Source: Arthrinium phaeospermum (taxonomy: Eukaryota > Ascomycota > Sordariomycetes > Amphisphaeriales > Apiosporaceae). Taken from it: DNA of 64,000 nucleotides. Below the pieces are notes generated by a model. That model did no database searches and had not been told where the DNA came from. It saw nothing but the letters and a program-made list of their open reading frames with translations. The stretch is from the NCBI GenBank assembly GCA_006503535.1, contig QYRS01000011.1, positions 1,364,001 to 1,428,000 on the forward strand. The letters are read 5' to 3'. Positions 22,852-36,231 of this stretch are shown piece after piece (within the stretch, counting starts at the first letter, position 1; every line of letters begins with the position of its first letter). The position numbers and the translations under genes were made by a program.

Positions 22852-23286
22852 ATGTCAGGCCCCGACCAGCCTTCCCAAGAAACCCTATTGGTCGACAAGA
22901 TATCACCATACGAGTACGCCACCTGGCGTCGGCTCACCTACGATGCCTCAACTCTGACAATGGCTAGACAGCTTCATGTCAGTTTCTGTGTGTCTATTGC
23001 GGCAAGCCGTCCCACGATCAAAAAGCTTACGGGTGGCTTGCTTGATGTCCTCATCGACAACGCCAGTGCTGGGTGTTCGATGCCCCCTCCTGGCGTTGAT
23101 GTCAACTGGCTGTGTGAAGGCAACTTCTGCACAATCGCACCCAGTGTTGTACTTCCGAGTGGCTCAATATATCACGTGGTGAAGGAGGATATCGACATGG
23201 CTCTGATGAGTGGGGACGCAATTGTTGACCGCGCCGAGGCCTCTGACTATGCAGCATTAGTAGTCTACAACTTGAGCTTGCAATAG
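22852..23286 (+). CDS. Hypothetical 144-aa protein (weak)
   Basis: An ATG-initiated single frame to a TAG. The composition is balanced and includes a Gly/Leu-rich helix and a few cysteines. There is no domain, signal peptide or splice evidence. It lies next to the relic at 22011-22620 and could be part of the same decayed locus. Confidence 0.3.
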   Translation: MSGPDQPSQETLLVDKISPYEYATWRRLTYDASTLTMARQLHVSFCVSIAASRPTIKKLTGGLLDVLIDNASAGCSMPPPGVDVNWLCEGNFCTIAPSVVLPSGSIYHVVKEDIDMALMSGDAIVDRAEASDYAALVVYNLSLQ

Positions 23287-25437
23287 CCAGCACATTGGAC
23301 TCGGCGAGGATCTAATAGAGGGAGGCGGCAAGAGATGATTGAAGCAGGCGATGGTATGACTCGACGGCCCGATGGCACGATGTGCGCTCATATCACCCTG
23401 CTTCAGTAGTAGGGCTCCAGACTCAATGTTGTTTACATCCAACACCCAACACTTCCAGGGTAGAGGTTCAATGGATGTTCTCTATTGTGTCGAACTTTTG
23501 ACTGATTAGCTCGAGTGCAAGGAAACTTCTCCGTCCGCGAGCATGATCAGGACCGACTGACTTAGCCCTTGTCTCCCATAAGACTACCAGACAAGAGAGC
23601 TCAGAGGGTCATGCGTTCAGCAACCATGTTCCAAGATGGGCCTGCTAATTGACTTGGTCGATGCAGGTTGACGAACACGATGGACATCAAACATAGGGGT
23701 TAGCAGGAAGCAAGAGCTTCCTGGCGCCGCCACTTGAGCCTCGGTCAGCAAGGGGCAGGCAGTTTGCGGAGAGTTAGAAGGTGCCAAGGTCCGTTGTAGT
23801 ATCGACGGGAACCCGGGGGCTCCGGTCGAGAAATTGGATGTTATTTCTTTTGAGTTTTGGCCCTCCCAGTATTGGATCTTGGACCATCGCGCCACTTTTG
23901 GCTGGCCACAAATGCCTGGGCAGTACGGATACCCAGGATCATTAGGCGCTGTTGAATTGAGTCCTCGAAGAAGGGCCGGCCATCCCCTGGGCGACTACCA
24001 CTTCGACTGGCCACCGCAACCAATACCCACCGAGCTTGGAAGGCCTGCCGTTCCATAGGCCACCCATTCTGAACGGAAACGATGTCTTCCGGAGCAATGG
24101 TTCAGGAAGATAAAGTGCGGCTCAGCCCCACCACCTCCTCTGAAGACCCCACCGTTACCCATTGCAGCTTATGCTGCGATGTAACACTACCAGCAGCGAC
24201 GAGACATGACTCGGATCGCCAAGGTGCAAAAAGGAATTTTACCAGTGAATGACAGCAACTAAGTGCGAATGATTAGCCGACTTACCCGTCGATCAGATCA
24301 ATGATCGCTTTGCTGATCAATCCTTAGCTGTTCGGTTGACAAGGTATATTGCCAGTCACATAGGCAGTAATGTTCAATCATCCCAACAATTCAATGGCCA
24401 AGATCTGTCGGTCGTTTGCGACAGCACTTGAAATGACCCCACCCGGATTGTGGCTGAACAAACAACCCACTGTTAGATAGATCTCACGATGTAACTGGAG
24501 TAGGCAGATTAAGCATGTCCTGGAGGTTAAAATATACGGTTAATAGGCTTCAACTTAACCTTATAGCATAATAAGCGAACAAGAGCCGAGGTGGCCCTCC
24601 GTACTCTTCAAATCGCCGTTGGTGATTGGCCAGATTCGGGGACTGTGGCTAGAACTGGCCGCAACGGTTTCATCCACGCATTGATGCAAGTCGAGACGAG
24701 CCCGCAACCAGGGGCGCACACCCCCTGTCAGTTCGTTTCGTCTCGTCTCAACCTCGGATTTTCTGACGTCTCAAAACTTGGGGTCCCAACAAGCGACGAG
24801 GAATTCGCCAGCCGTTTCCTCTGATTGGACCGCTTCGTGCTGGCCCACCAATGTGGCCTGCCCCCTGCGATGCGTGACATTGACCAGAAACCGTCTCCTC
24901 GATAAGCTTCTTTCCCCAAGCGGTAGCGCAGCAACCCAAAGCCACACGGCAATAGGTTAAGCTGCAAGCAGAGCCTCCTGGCCCGACTCCACCCAGCTGT
25001 CTGGTTCGCCTCGACATGGCGTCGCATAATGGCTTGGCCGCTATACTGCTTCTTTCGTACGAGCCGACGGACCCTCGTCTGACTGGTCGATTGGGGTGCC
25101 TTGCTCCGCGGTCAGGGGCCACAGCCAGGATCGCAGGGTCGCAGAGCTGTAGAATGAACTCCTCCCTCAGAAGCGGTTTCCGTGGCAGATGGCGGAAACG
25201 CCCAATGAGACCGTGCTGCCCGCAAGATGGGAGAGCATAAAGAGAACCGCGCGGCCGCCGTGATTCGCACATCTTTTCCTTTCCCTTCCCAAGCCAGTCT
25301 TCCCAGTCAATCTTCAGATCTACATTCGTCTATTCTTTCCCCGCTGAGCGGATCACTTTCACTTCCAAACACTTTACCTGCACATCAATCTTTTAGGTTC
25401 CATACCACCACCACACAAAACTCCAACTTCAGTCAAG
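23287..25437. other. Gene-poor stretch ending in the promoter of the small secreted protein
   Basis: No supported gene. The last 200 bp are pyrimidine-rich (repeated CTTTTCC, CAATCTT) and lead into the ATG at 25438, a typical fungal 5' leader of a highly expressed gene. Confidence 0.5.
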
Positions 25438-25851
25438 ATGCAGTTCTCATTCACCGCCGTTCTCTTTGGCCTCGTTGCCGTCTCCTCTGCCGCCATCGTC
25501 GATACCGAGGGTGTCCGCAACGTCGCCCGCCAGGCCGCCAGCGGCTGCTGCATCGCCAACAAGTCCCTGAAGCAGGATGCCTGCCAGGTCAACGGCCAGG
25601 CCGGCAAGTGTGTGCCCGGTGGCCCCGCTCAGTGTAAGTAAACAAACATCCAGAAAAAGGGAGAGCATTGCTGACATATCTCCCCTTCTCTAGGCGGTGG
25701 TGCCCTGAACTGTGTTGCCCAGAGCCAACTCAAGTGCGACAACAGCGTCAAGGAGCGCTCCGGTGTTCTGTGCCGCTTCGCCCTGCCCAACGGCAAGATC
25801 CAGGACGGTGCCAAGCAGATCAACAACCTGAACCAGGCTAAGGTTAACTAG
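25438..25851 (+). CDS. Small secreted cysteine-rich protein (effector-like)
   Basis: Two exons (25438-25633 and 25694-25851, intron 60 nt with GTAAGT and CTCTAG) give 117 aa. Residues 1-19 are a clear signal peptide (MQFSFTAVLFGLVAVSSAA). The mature part has eight cysteines: a CC pair, then single Cys at roughly regular spacing, enough for four disulphides. The preceding TCAAG-ATG context and pyrimidine-rich leader suggest strong expression. Small size, secretion and even cysteine number are hallmarks of fungal SSCPs, many of which act at the host or environmental interface. The spacing does not fit the hydrophobin pattern. The function is unknown. Confidence 0.88.
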
Positions 25852-26596
25852 AGTGGAAGGATATTAATAGTCGGATGGGAGGTCTGGAGTTGACTTAAAA
25901 TAGATCCGACGAGTCTCGGACAAAAAAAGACATACCTTTGTTGGCTCGCATACTCAAGTCTCTCTGCATGCATATTCGTGATTTGACATTTCTCTTCCGT
26001 ACTAACTATCGAGCAACATGTAGCAACATGTACCAAAGTGCGAGGTTGCAGAGATCCAGAAACAATAACACTGTAGCAGTGGGTCGAGATATGATATGCT
26101 AGCTCGGGGATAGACAAAGCAGTTGCGACCTGGGTCACTAATTAAGCTTACCTAAGTAAGAAGATGGGCACATATACAAATAGGCAAGAGCCTCCGGTGG
26201 CGCCTCGCTGACTTAGTCCCTCTTTCCGAAGTGAAAGCTTTTGCAATTTCGAAAACTTAACAAGAGCTAAGATAGAAACACATTTCCCAAGTCAACGTCA
26301 AAACATCGTCGTCCTCGATCAAAAGGGCCCCGAGAAGTATTTGACCCAAACATCTCAATATCCTTGTCAACAGTTAACGATAAAGATATCAAAGCCCAAA
26401 TGGGTGAATACATACTCAATATAACGTCGTACTTACGGAGTAGGTTAAGACGTTTCGACGGAGCAACCTTTTATATCAGAAATCAACAAATTATATTTTG
26501 CTGTACTTGGGGAAGACCTATAGGGCCCCATTAGGTTTGTCTCATGCTGCAATGGGCCCTTACGACTTGTGATCAAAAGCAGAGACTCTCTTCCCC
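25852..26596. other. Intergenic, 0.75 kb
   Basis: Shared 3' region of two convergent genes. AT-rich, with nothing recognisable. Confidence 0.5.
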
Positions 26597-27375
26597 TCAT
26601 GCAGTCGCAGAAGACCGCTGCCGATACTCCAACGCAACAACAATACTCTTAGCCCAGCCAAAGTTCACCTCCCTACGCTCTTCCTCCGACCTCGACATCA
26701 ATATCCCCCGGCCGCTCCTCCAGCTCTCGTACTCCGGCTTGGTCGTCGCGAGATTGGGGTCGGCGGTGTCGTCGGCAGAAATACGATACTGCAGCCGGTG
26801 CCAGAGCCGAAGCTGGTCGGCGAACCCGGGGTTGGGGCTGACGGCGGGTCGGCTTCGGCGCACCTCGCCCAGCGCCGCGTCGTAGTCGAGCCCGAGGGCG
26901 CGCATGGTGTACGCCACGACCACGGCGCCGCTGCGGGAGACGCCCTGGAGGCAGTGGACCAGGACGCGCGGTTGCGGCCGTGGACTCTGCTGCTGCTGCT
27001 GCTGTATCTGGCCCTCTTCTCCATCTTGGGTTACTCGCCCACTGAAGAGTGCGTCTCCGATCCACAAGACCAGCATATCCAGGTACATGAGCAAGTCTTC
27101 CAGCTGAGTGTCCACGAGCGGCACCGTCAGATGCTTGACCCCAGATTCTAGCGCGATCACCGGCCAGTCCCGGTCTTCTGTCAGGGACAACACGTGAGTT
27201 ATCCCGTACTTCGCCAATAACTCCGAAGACCTAGGGACAGTAATGCTGTAAAACCGTCAGCTCTAGGCGCCTATTCGTTCTCAAAGAAATCGCCTTACTC
27301 GGATATGAACAGGCCTTCAACCGCGTCGATCTGGTTGATGGGGTCCGCAGACACCGCATGGGTGACGTAAGTCAT
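26597..27375 (-). CDS. Dual-specificity protein phosphatase
   Basis: Exons 27375-27299 (MTYVTHAVSADPINQ...) and 27245-26597 join in phase over a 53-nt intron to give 241 aa. The active-site P-loop HCLQGVSRSG (Cys about 124, Arg in SRSG) and an upstream general-acid Asp (about 71, in PLVDTQLED) define a cysteine-dependent dual-specificity phosphatase. The AYxM block after the loop is typical of the family. A glutamine run (six Q) and a charged loop lie just before the P-loop. No MAP-kinase docking domain is visible, so this is an atypical, stand-alone DSP. The substrate is unknown. Cytosolic or nuclear by lack of a signal. Confidence 0.9.
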
Positions 27376-27621
27376 CTTGACGTTTTCTATAGTTCGGAGG
27401 TATAGGTATAAGAATTTGACTTGACTCAGGCCCAAGTATAGCCATATATGCAGATGGAAAAACCTGGACGCCGGCTCTTTGGTGCATCATAGCACTCTTT
27501 CTATGCTGACAATCTCCACTTGGCTGCGTTACTAACGCGGGGTCTAAGTTTATACGAAACGCGCTTGCAATTAGGCACCGACATTATCGCACGTCCCTGT
27601 CCGATTTGCTCCCGTCATCCT

Positions 27622-30195
<2,574 letters not shown>

Positions 30196-31689
30196 TCAAT
30201 CAAACGTCCACCCACCCGTCTTGGTCGCGAAGAAGCCCTCCGGATCGTACTCCCGCTTGATCTGCTGAAGCCGGCTGTACGTAGGAAACGAAGCCAGCGG
30301 CCGCTGGTCCACCGCCGCCTCGTTAAGGAACAGCGGCAACCCCGGCGCGCTGGGCGTCGCCTCGACCATGGCGCGGAAGCTCGCCTGCACCGCGTCGTAG
30401 ACGTCGGGCAGCATCCCGGGGGGCGTCGACAGGATGTAGTTGGCCCAGAACCAGGGCCCGTCGGGCATCTGCATGGCGTTGCCGCCGCGGGCGCGGCTCG
30501 CGTCCGTCATGCTGCGCGACACGGGGTAGAAGTTGAGCGATACGTACACGTAAAGCCCCTTGTGAGCGTTGGCCCAGGCCGCGTACCGGTCGTAGACCTC
30601 GCGGTAGGCGTCGCCCGAGATCTGGTGCGCGCCGATCCGGAAGATGTTGTCGGCGCGGCTGAGCTCCGCCGTGTACGGGATGGGCATGTTGGCGACCTCG
30701 GTGTAGGTCTTGCCGGGCTTGCTCGTGTCGAGGAGGCGGGGGATCTGCGTGAAGTTGCTGAACGCGGTGCCCGGGTCCGCACCGTCGTATACGATGAACA
30801 CGATGATGACCTCGTCCAGGTTCAGCAGCAGGTCGGGGGTCGTCAGCGTCTCGTACGTCGCCAGGATGCTGGCCTTGGGGTCGTCGTTGTGCGCGATGAA
30901 GTTGCGGACTGCCTCGAGGACCGCCTGCTTATGGTCCAAGACATAGATGAGAGTCCCCGCGTAGAACGTGTCTATCGGATGGCTCTCAACTGTGTACCTC
31001 GTCACGATCCCAAAGGCGTTGCCACCACCACCCCTGAGGCCCAGGAAAAGGTCGGGATTGGACTTGGCGGAGGCCGTGGTGATGGTCCCGTTCGGCAAGA
31101 CCACCTCGAGCTCCTTGAAGGAGTCACATGCCATGCCATACTGCGGTGCCAGATAGCTCAGACCGCCCCCCAAGGCGAGACCGGTACCCACGCCGCTCAA
31201 ACGACCTCCCATGACCGTACGGCCATACTGCTGGTAGAAGTCGTAAAGCTGCCCCCAGTTGCTGCCTGGCTCGTAGCTCGCCAGTTTCGTAGCTGCGTCG
31301 TACGACTTGGCGGTCATTGACCTGAAATCGATGAGCACGCCCCGGTCCACAGACGAGAAGAAGTTGTTGGGACTGTGCCCGCCGGCTTTGACGGCAAAGC
31401 GGCTGCCGCTCGCCCGGATGGCTCGAATAGCCACCGAGACGTCTTGCGAAGACTTCGGATAGACGACACACGACGGGGCGTACTTGCTCTGGCGCGCGTT
31501 CCAGTAGTCGTGCTTGCTGTCTATGTACGAGGCATTCAAATGGCTGATGGCGACTTGGGCGTCACCCAGACTGGAGGCTATGGCAGCGCACGCAGTACCC
31601 CCCGCGTCGGCTCGCACTGCCAACGTTGCCGCACTAGATGCGGTTGCGGCAGACAGCACTAGTGCGAGGAACATCTTCAAGGTGCGCAT
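30196..31689 (-). CDS. Secreted FAD-linked oxidase (PCMH/VAO family with BBE domain)
   Basis: The 497-aa frame is intronless with an ATG at 31689. It has a signal peptide (MRTLKMFLALVLSAATASSA), the FAD-binding PCMH domain (about 70-240) with His about 105 in KAGGHSPNN as the likely 8-alpha FAD attachment site, a Gly-rich pyrophosphate loop (GVGTGLALGGG), and the C-terminal BBE segment ending DPEGFFATKTGGW. The second cysteine used by bicovalent berberine-bridge enzymes is replaced in the loop, so the flavin is probably attached by His alone. Such enzymes oxidise sugars, alcohols or secondary metabolites with release of H2O2. The substrate cannot be told. Next to a xylanase, a carbohydrate role is possible but unproven. 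Confidence 0.9.
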   Translation of the reverse strand: MRTLKMFLALVLSAATASSAATLAVRADAGGTACAAIASSLGDAQVAISHLNASYIDSKHDYWNARQSKYAPSCVVYPKSSQDVSVAIRAIRASGSRFAVKAGGHSPNNFFSSVDRGVLIDFRSMTAKSYDAATKLASYEPGSNWGQLYDFYQQYGRTVMGGRLSGVGTGLALGGGLSYLAPQYGMACDSFKELEVVLPNGTITTASAKSNPDLFLGLRGGGGNAFGIVTRYTVESHPIDTFYAGTLIYVLDHKQAVLEAVRNFIAHNDDPKASILATYETLTTPDLLLNLDEVIIVFIVYDGADPGTAFSNFTQIPRLLDTSKPGKTYTEVANMPIPYTAELSRADNIFRIGAHQISGDAYREVYDRYAAWANAHKGLYVYVSLNFYPVSRSMTDASRARGGNAMQMPDGPWFWANYILSTPPGMLPDVYDAVQASFRAMVEATPSAPGLPLFLNEAAVDQRPLASFPTYSRLQQIKREYDPEGFFATKTGGWTFD

Positions 31690-32975
31690 GATGGGCTGAG
31701 TTCAACTACCTAGGTTCGCTGACCCACGGGTAGAGAGTCTCGATGAGAGGCGACTGTTCCCCCATCTTATAGACCGCGGACATGCTGTCAGACCTACCTC
31801 GAGAAGCAAGAATGGGCCCAAGGAGGAAAACAAGGAACCGGTTCCTGGACCCGATGGGTCATGCCCACAACAGCACCATGTGTTGTCTCAGCTCATGCGC
31901 CCACGCCGTTGAGCCTATTGACACTAAGAAAGTAAGGGCGACTACCGCGCTTACACCGGATAACTAACCCGACCATCCGCGTCTATGTGTTAGGGACGCC
32001 ACCAATTACCACCTCGGGTAATTGAGATGAACCGAATTTCACCACTGGTGACGCCCCAGTGACTGTTGATGTGAAGATTCATCGAGGCAGCGCGAGCGAA
32101 TCGCCTCACTTAGTGACAGCAAGGTAAGACCTCGGGGACAACCGCTGACGACTTCTAGGCCCCTGCTATACCGGATGGTGCTTTCGCTCGGTTGGGAGCC
32201 GCTATATGGGGTGTCTGACTTGGCTAACAGCAGTAAAATACTAGCCGGGTAGCGAAGCGGCGAATAAGCGGCATCGCAGCCCGAGAGACGGGGCCAATAA
32301 GAGCGGGCTGTGGCTAGCTGGTTACCAAAACCGGCGAGTGCTCAGACTTCAGCTCGCTACGGTCATATGCGGTTACGACCAGGGGCAATGAGTAGGTACT
32401 CTGTGCCGTGTGAGCTGGACAAATGGCTAAGAATAGAGATGAATTGGCACGAACACTTTCTAAGGACAAGGTAGTAATGATAATGATGTTCTTATGACTC
32501 GATTGAAGCTGAATGGCATCAGCATAGGGCATGAGCTGAAAGCCGTCCCTGGACCCATACTCCCGATCGAGATCGTCGACCCATGTTGTTCAGCTCGTGG
32601 AGTCAACCATGAATTACGAGGTAAAAGTCTTGCGAATGCTCCATTCTGCTGGCAAGGGCGTACTGATTGGCCAACCAAGATATGACTAGCCCACGTCACA
32701 GCCGCTATATTGAAAACAGATGACGATCGTACGTTCGAAATAGTATGTAGTTGTTGCAGACGAAGCGACATTACCTACGCAGCCGTATAAGCAGAATCAT
32801 CGTCATGCGAGCAGGAGTGCGCTTCGGTAGCCCCTGCGCGGCGTTGCAGCCATCATTCTCGTCATGTGCAGTATGTGCCACGACACGACAAGCAGATTCC
32901 GTCAACGCGTGGAAATATGTTGTCCGCCTGTGAGCCATCAACGCACGCGAGTCTTGGCCCGACCAGGGACCAACT
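31690..32975. other. Intergenic, 1.3 kb
   Basis: No supported gene. GC-rich and AT-rich segments alternate, and short overlapping frames on both strands lack signals. Confidence 0.5.
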
Positions 32976-33513
32976 CTACTGTTCTTTCTTGGCGCCAACA
33001 CGAGGTGCGGCGGCTCCCGCAGTCCGCATTATGGCGGGATTGACGAAAACAGCGTATGAGTGCCAGGCCAGCGCGGGCGCAAACCCAATGACACTCCTGG
33101 TGAGAAATTCTGGAGTGAATCCAGTTTTCTCGTAATCTTGCGAGGCTCGCAAAAAGAGAATGATGACTGCGGGTCTCGGGGTTAGCCCAATTCTCTCGCT
33201 TGTTGGCAGATATGACTATCAGAATGAGGGCAATCCACTTACAAGCAATTTCTCCAGCGGCCATAGTCTTGTAGACGATGCGTCGCTTCTCATACACCGC
33301 AGTCGAGTCAGGGATACACAAGAAGAGCGGAACGGACAGCGAGAGCACCATGGCGCCAAACACTTGGCACAGCAGGGCAGCGCTGCCGGAAATCGATGTC
33401 GAGGATGCTACAGCCAGCGAGAGGCATCCTTGAGGAAAGACGATGAGAATCACCGCCCCGAGGACGTTGAAGACGGCCTCGGTCGCCAGGGCAAACCTGA
33501 TGAGGGAAGCCAT
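32976..33513 (-). CDS. Small polytopic membrane protein (153 aa), unknown function
   Basis: Exons 33513-33243 and 33166-32976 join in phase over a 76-nt intron (GTAAGT...CCGCAG). Four hydrophobic segments are visible: residues about 5-27 (ATEAVFNVLGAVILIVF), 40-65 (LLCQVFGAMVLSLSVPLFLC), 80-97 around the junction, and 110-130 (SVIGFAPALAWHSYAVF). The C-terminus is basic (GAKKEQ). Without splicing, the 191-codon first frame would have an unlikely basic tail. It resembles short ascomycete hypothetical membrane proteins I cannot name. It is divergently placed from rrb1. Confidence 0.75.
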
Positions 33514-34288
33514 TGGAATGTTAAGAAAAGAGGGGCTATAAGGATAAGATAGTCGATGTTTGGCGAATGGGTTGCAGAAAAGGCTGTGTCCAGACTTCTT
33601 TGAAAAAGGGAAGAGAAGCTGATTTGACGTGGTTGATCACGACAGCTACTTGTAGAGTAAGGTGCCCGGAATTGTCGTCGCCGCAGACAATTGACAGTTG
33701 CGTGTTTCAGGGGTATTGAAACACAACGGCCGCCAGGTGGTGCTGGTCCACATGGGGGAGCTGGTGACGTACCTTACAGTACACACCCATCTGGCTGCAT
33801 CTTCAATCCGCAATTACCCATCAAGTTCGTCTACCCACGTCAAAGTCGGGCATCCGTACAGATTCAGACCTCATGAGCATTGGTGGCTGAGTTACCGCTG
33901 CGGAGGTACTCATGGGCAATATGAAGTATAATATTGAAAGATGGGTTGCTTGAACTTCATCTCTCCTCTGACCTACCTGCCGTTCGTTTGAAGCCAGTGA
34001 GTACCGGGAGTGGGCTCAGTGTGGAACCGCGCACTCACCGCCCGCTAATCACATACATGGGATTTTTCGCATCAGCCACATATCGCGGGGTCTTGAGATG
34101 GCAGAAAATAATTCAAATAAAAAAATTGAGAGCTGCTGGGACCCCGCCGACGCCTTCGTACCAAAACGGGGATAAGAGACCAATCTAGCGTAGACTGCAC
34201 CAATTGTTCCAGATAGGACATTTTCAGTCTTTTATCTCTTCTTCTTCATCTTTTACACAACTGAAGCTCCCCCACAGCCCCAGCAACC
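33514..34288. promoter_or_regulatory. Divergent promoter region between the membrane protein gene and rrb1
   Basis: 775 bp between two diverging start codons. The 60 bp before rrb1 are T/C-rich with TCTTCTTC, a common fungal leader. No defined operator was identified. Confidence 0.4.
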
Positions 34289-35872
34289 ATGTCGAAGCGA
34301 TCTGCCGATGCCGAGAGCGGCGGCGCTCCCCTCAAGGGAGGTGACCGTCCTGAGCCCATGGACATTGACGACAACAAGGACATGGGTGAATTCGAGGATG
34401 AGTTCGAGGACGAGTTCGAAAGCGAAGACGAGGTCCTGGAAGCCGGCGTCGACGGACGCCCAGATGCCGAGCGCGAAGCTGAAGAAGCTGCAGGTCAGTA
34501 GACTATGCGACAAATGGGAATCATCATTTGCTGAACGGAGAATACAATTTACTGACTTGGAATTCGCAACACTCTAGCCAATGGAATGGAGGTCGACAAT
34601 GGCACATTCATCGTCGGACGCAACAAGCTGGAGGAAGGCCAGCACCTGGCACCAGATCTGGGAACATACGAACTACTCCACAACCTGAGCACTCCGTGGC
34701 CGTGTCTATCCTTCGATATCGTCCGCGACGGTCTGGGCGACAAGCGCGAAAAGGCCTACCCGGCCACCATGTATGCGGTCGCCGGCACCCAGGCTGAAGC
34801 CAGCAAGGACAAGGAGAACCAATTGATGGTTATGAAGTTCAGCGGCCTCAGCCGCATGGAGCGAACCGACGACAACGACTCTGATTCGGACGACGACGAC
34901 GATGATGAGCAGGCCGACCCCATTCTCGAATCCAAGTCCATCCCGCTTACTTCGACGACGAACCGGATACGCGCCCACCAGATCCCTTCTCAGGACCCTT
35001 CGGTGCCTGGCCAAACCTTCGTCGCCACCATGACCGAGTCGGCCCAGGTTCTCATCCACGACATCACGCCGCATCTTGCCTCTTTCGACAACCCGGGCAC
35101 CATCATCTCCCCGCAGCAGAACAAGCCCCTGTCTACGATCCGCGCGCACAAGTCGGAGGGTTATGCTTTGGACTGGTCGCCTCTGTTCCCCGGCGGCAAG
35201 CTGCTGACTGGTGACAATGACGGCATGATTTACATGACGACGCGCACCGAGGGAGGTGGCTGGGTGACGGACACCCGGCCTTTCCAGGGCCACACGAGCA
35301 GTGTCGAGGAGATCCAGTGGAGTCCGCAGGAGGCTTCCGTCTTTGCTTCCGCATCCAGCGACGGCACTGTCCGCGTGTGGGATATCAGATCCAAGAGCCG
35401 CAAGCCCGCCATCACTGTCCAAGTCAGCAGTGTCGATGTCAACGTCATGTCTTGGTCTCGCCTGACAACGCATCTGTTGGCGACGGGCGACGACAACGGT
35501 GTCTGGAGCGTCTGGGATCTCCGCCAGTGGAAGGGCGGAGACGAGAAGCCGTCGCCTATCGCCAGCTTCAACTACCACAGAGACCAGATCACCAGCATCG
35601 AGTGGCACCCGACAGACGACAGCATGGTCGCCGTGGCGGCAGGCGACAACAAGGTCACGCTGTGGGATCTTTCGGTCGAGATTGATGACGAGGAGAGCAA
35701 GGATACCGCTGGCGTCAAGGACATGCCCCCTCAGCTGCTGTTCGAGCATATCGTAGAGCACGCCAAGGAGGTGCACTGGCATCCTCAGATCCCGGGTACC
35801 CTGGTGGCTACGGGTAGCGAGTTCAGCGTATTCCGGCCTATTCCTGTGGTCTATGGTGTTGCGGTGAAATAA
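34289..35872 (+). CDS. rrb1: Ribosome assembly WD40 protein Rrb1 (GRWD1 orthologue)
   Basis: Exons 34289-34493 and 34578-35872 (84-nt intron, in phase) give 499 aa. The N-terminus is strongly acidic (EFEDEFEDEFESEDE). A conserved block before the propeller (GTYELLHNLSTPWPCLSFDI) is diagnostic for the Rrb1/GRWD1 and histone-binding WD40 group. WD repeats follow, with VRVWDIR, VWSVWDLRQW and VTLWDLS, and a second acidic stretch (DSDSDDDDDDE). The protein is a nucleolar chaperone of ribosomal protein L3 (uL3) in 60S biogenesis. The C-terminal block FEHIVEHAKEVHWHPQIPG also fits. The start codon is supported by the acidic conserved N-terminus. Confidence 0.95.
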
Positions 35873-36231
35873 ACCAGCAGCAAGCAGCATAGACGGAGTA
35901 TGATGCGATGGGGGCAAAATATAGAAACCTTCCTTGGGGCTATGGGAGGCTAACTTTCTTTTTTGTTAGGATACCACATGAATGAGACATGTTCTGATGA
36001 TGATCAAGTATTTTGATATACAGTGCTGAACCTAGGTATCTGCATATATCCTTGCTGACTGACCCCTGAATGAAGTAAAGAAAAGCATCATGCATGCATG
36101 TACTCCCAGACTGCCGATGTCTCGCACTCGTTTATGTTTATATACACCATCGCGGTTTCAATAGCTGCAGCTCGGTCACTTGGACTTTACTTCGATCAAG
36201 AGACCCTGACAAGACTGAGCGCCTCGCCGCC
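35873..36231. other. Short convergent 3' region
   Basis: AT-rich UTR sequence between rrb1 and the minus-strand regulator gene. Nothing else seen. Confidence 0.5.

Noticed and set aside
34706..35917. 403-codon minus-strand frame opposite rrb1
   Set aside because: An antisense shadow of a GC-biased coding exon. The plus strand encodes a clear Rrb1.
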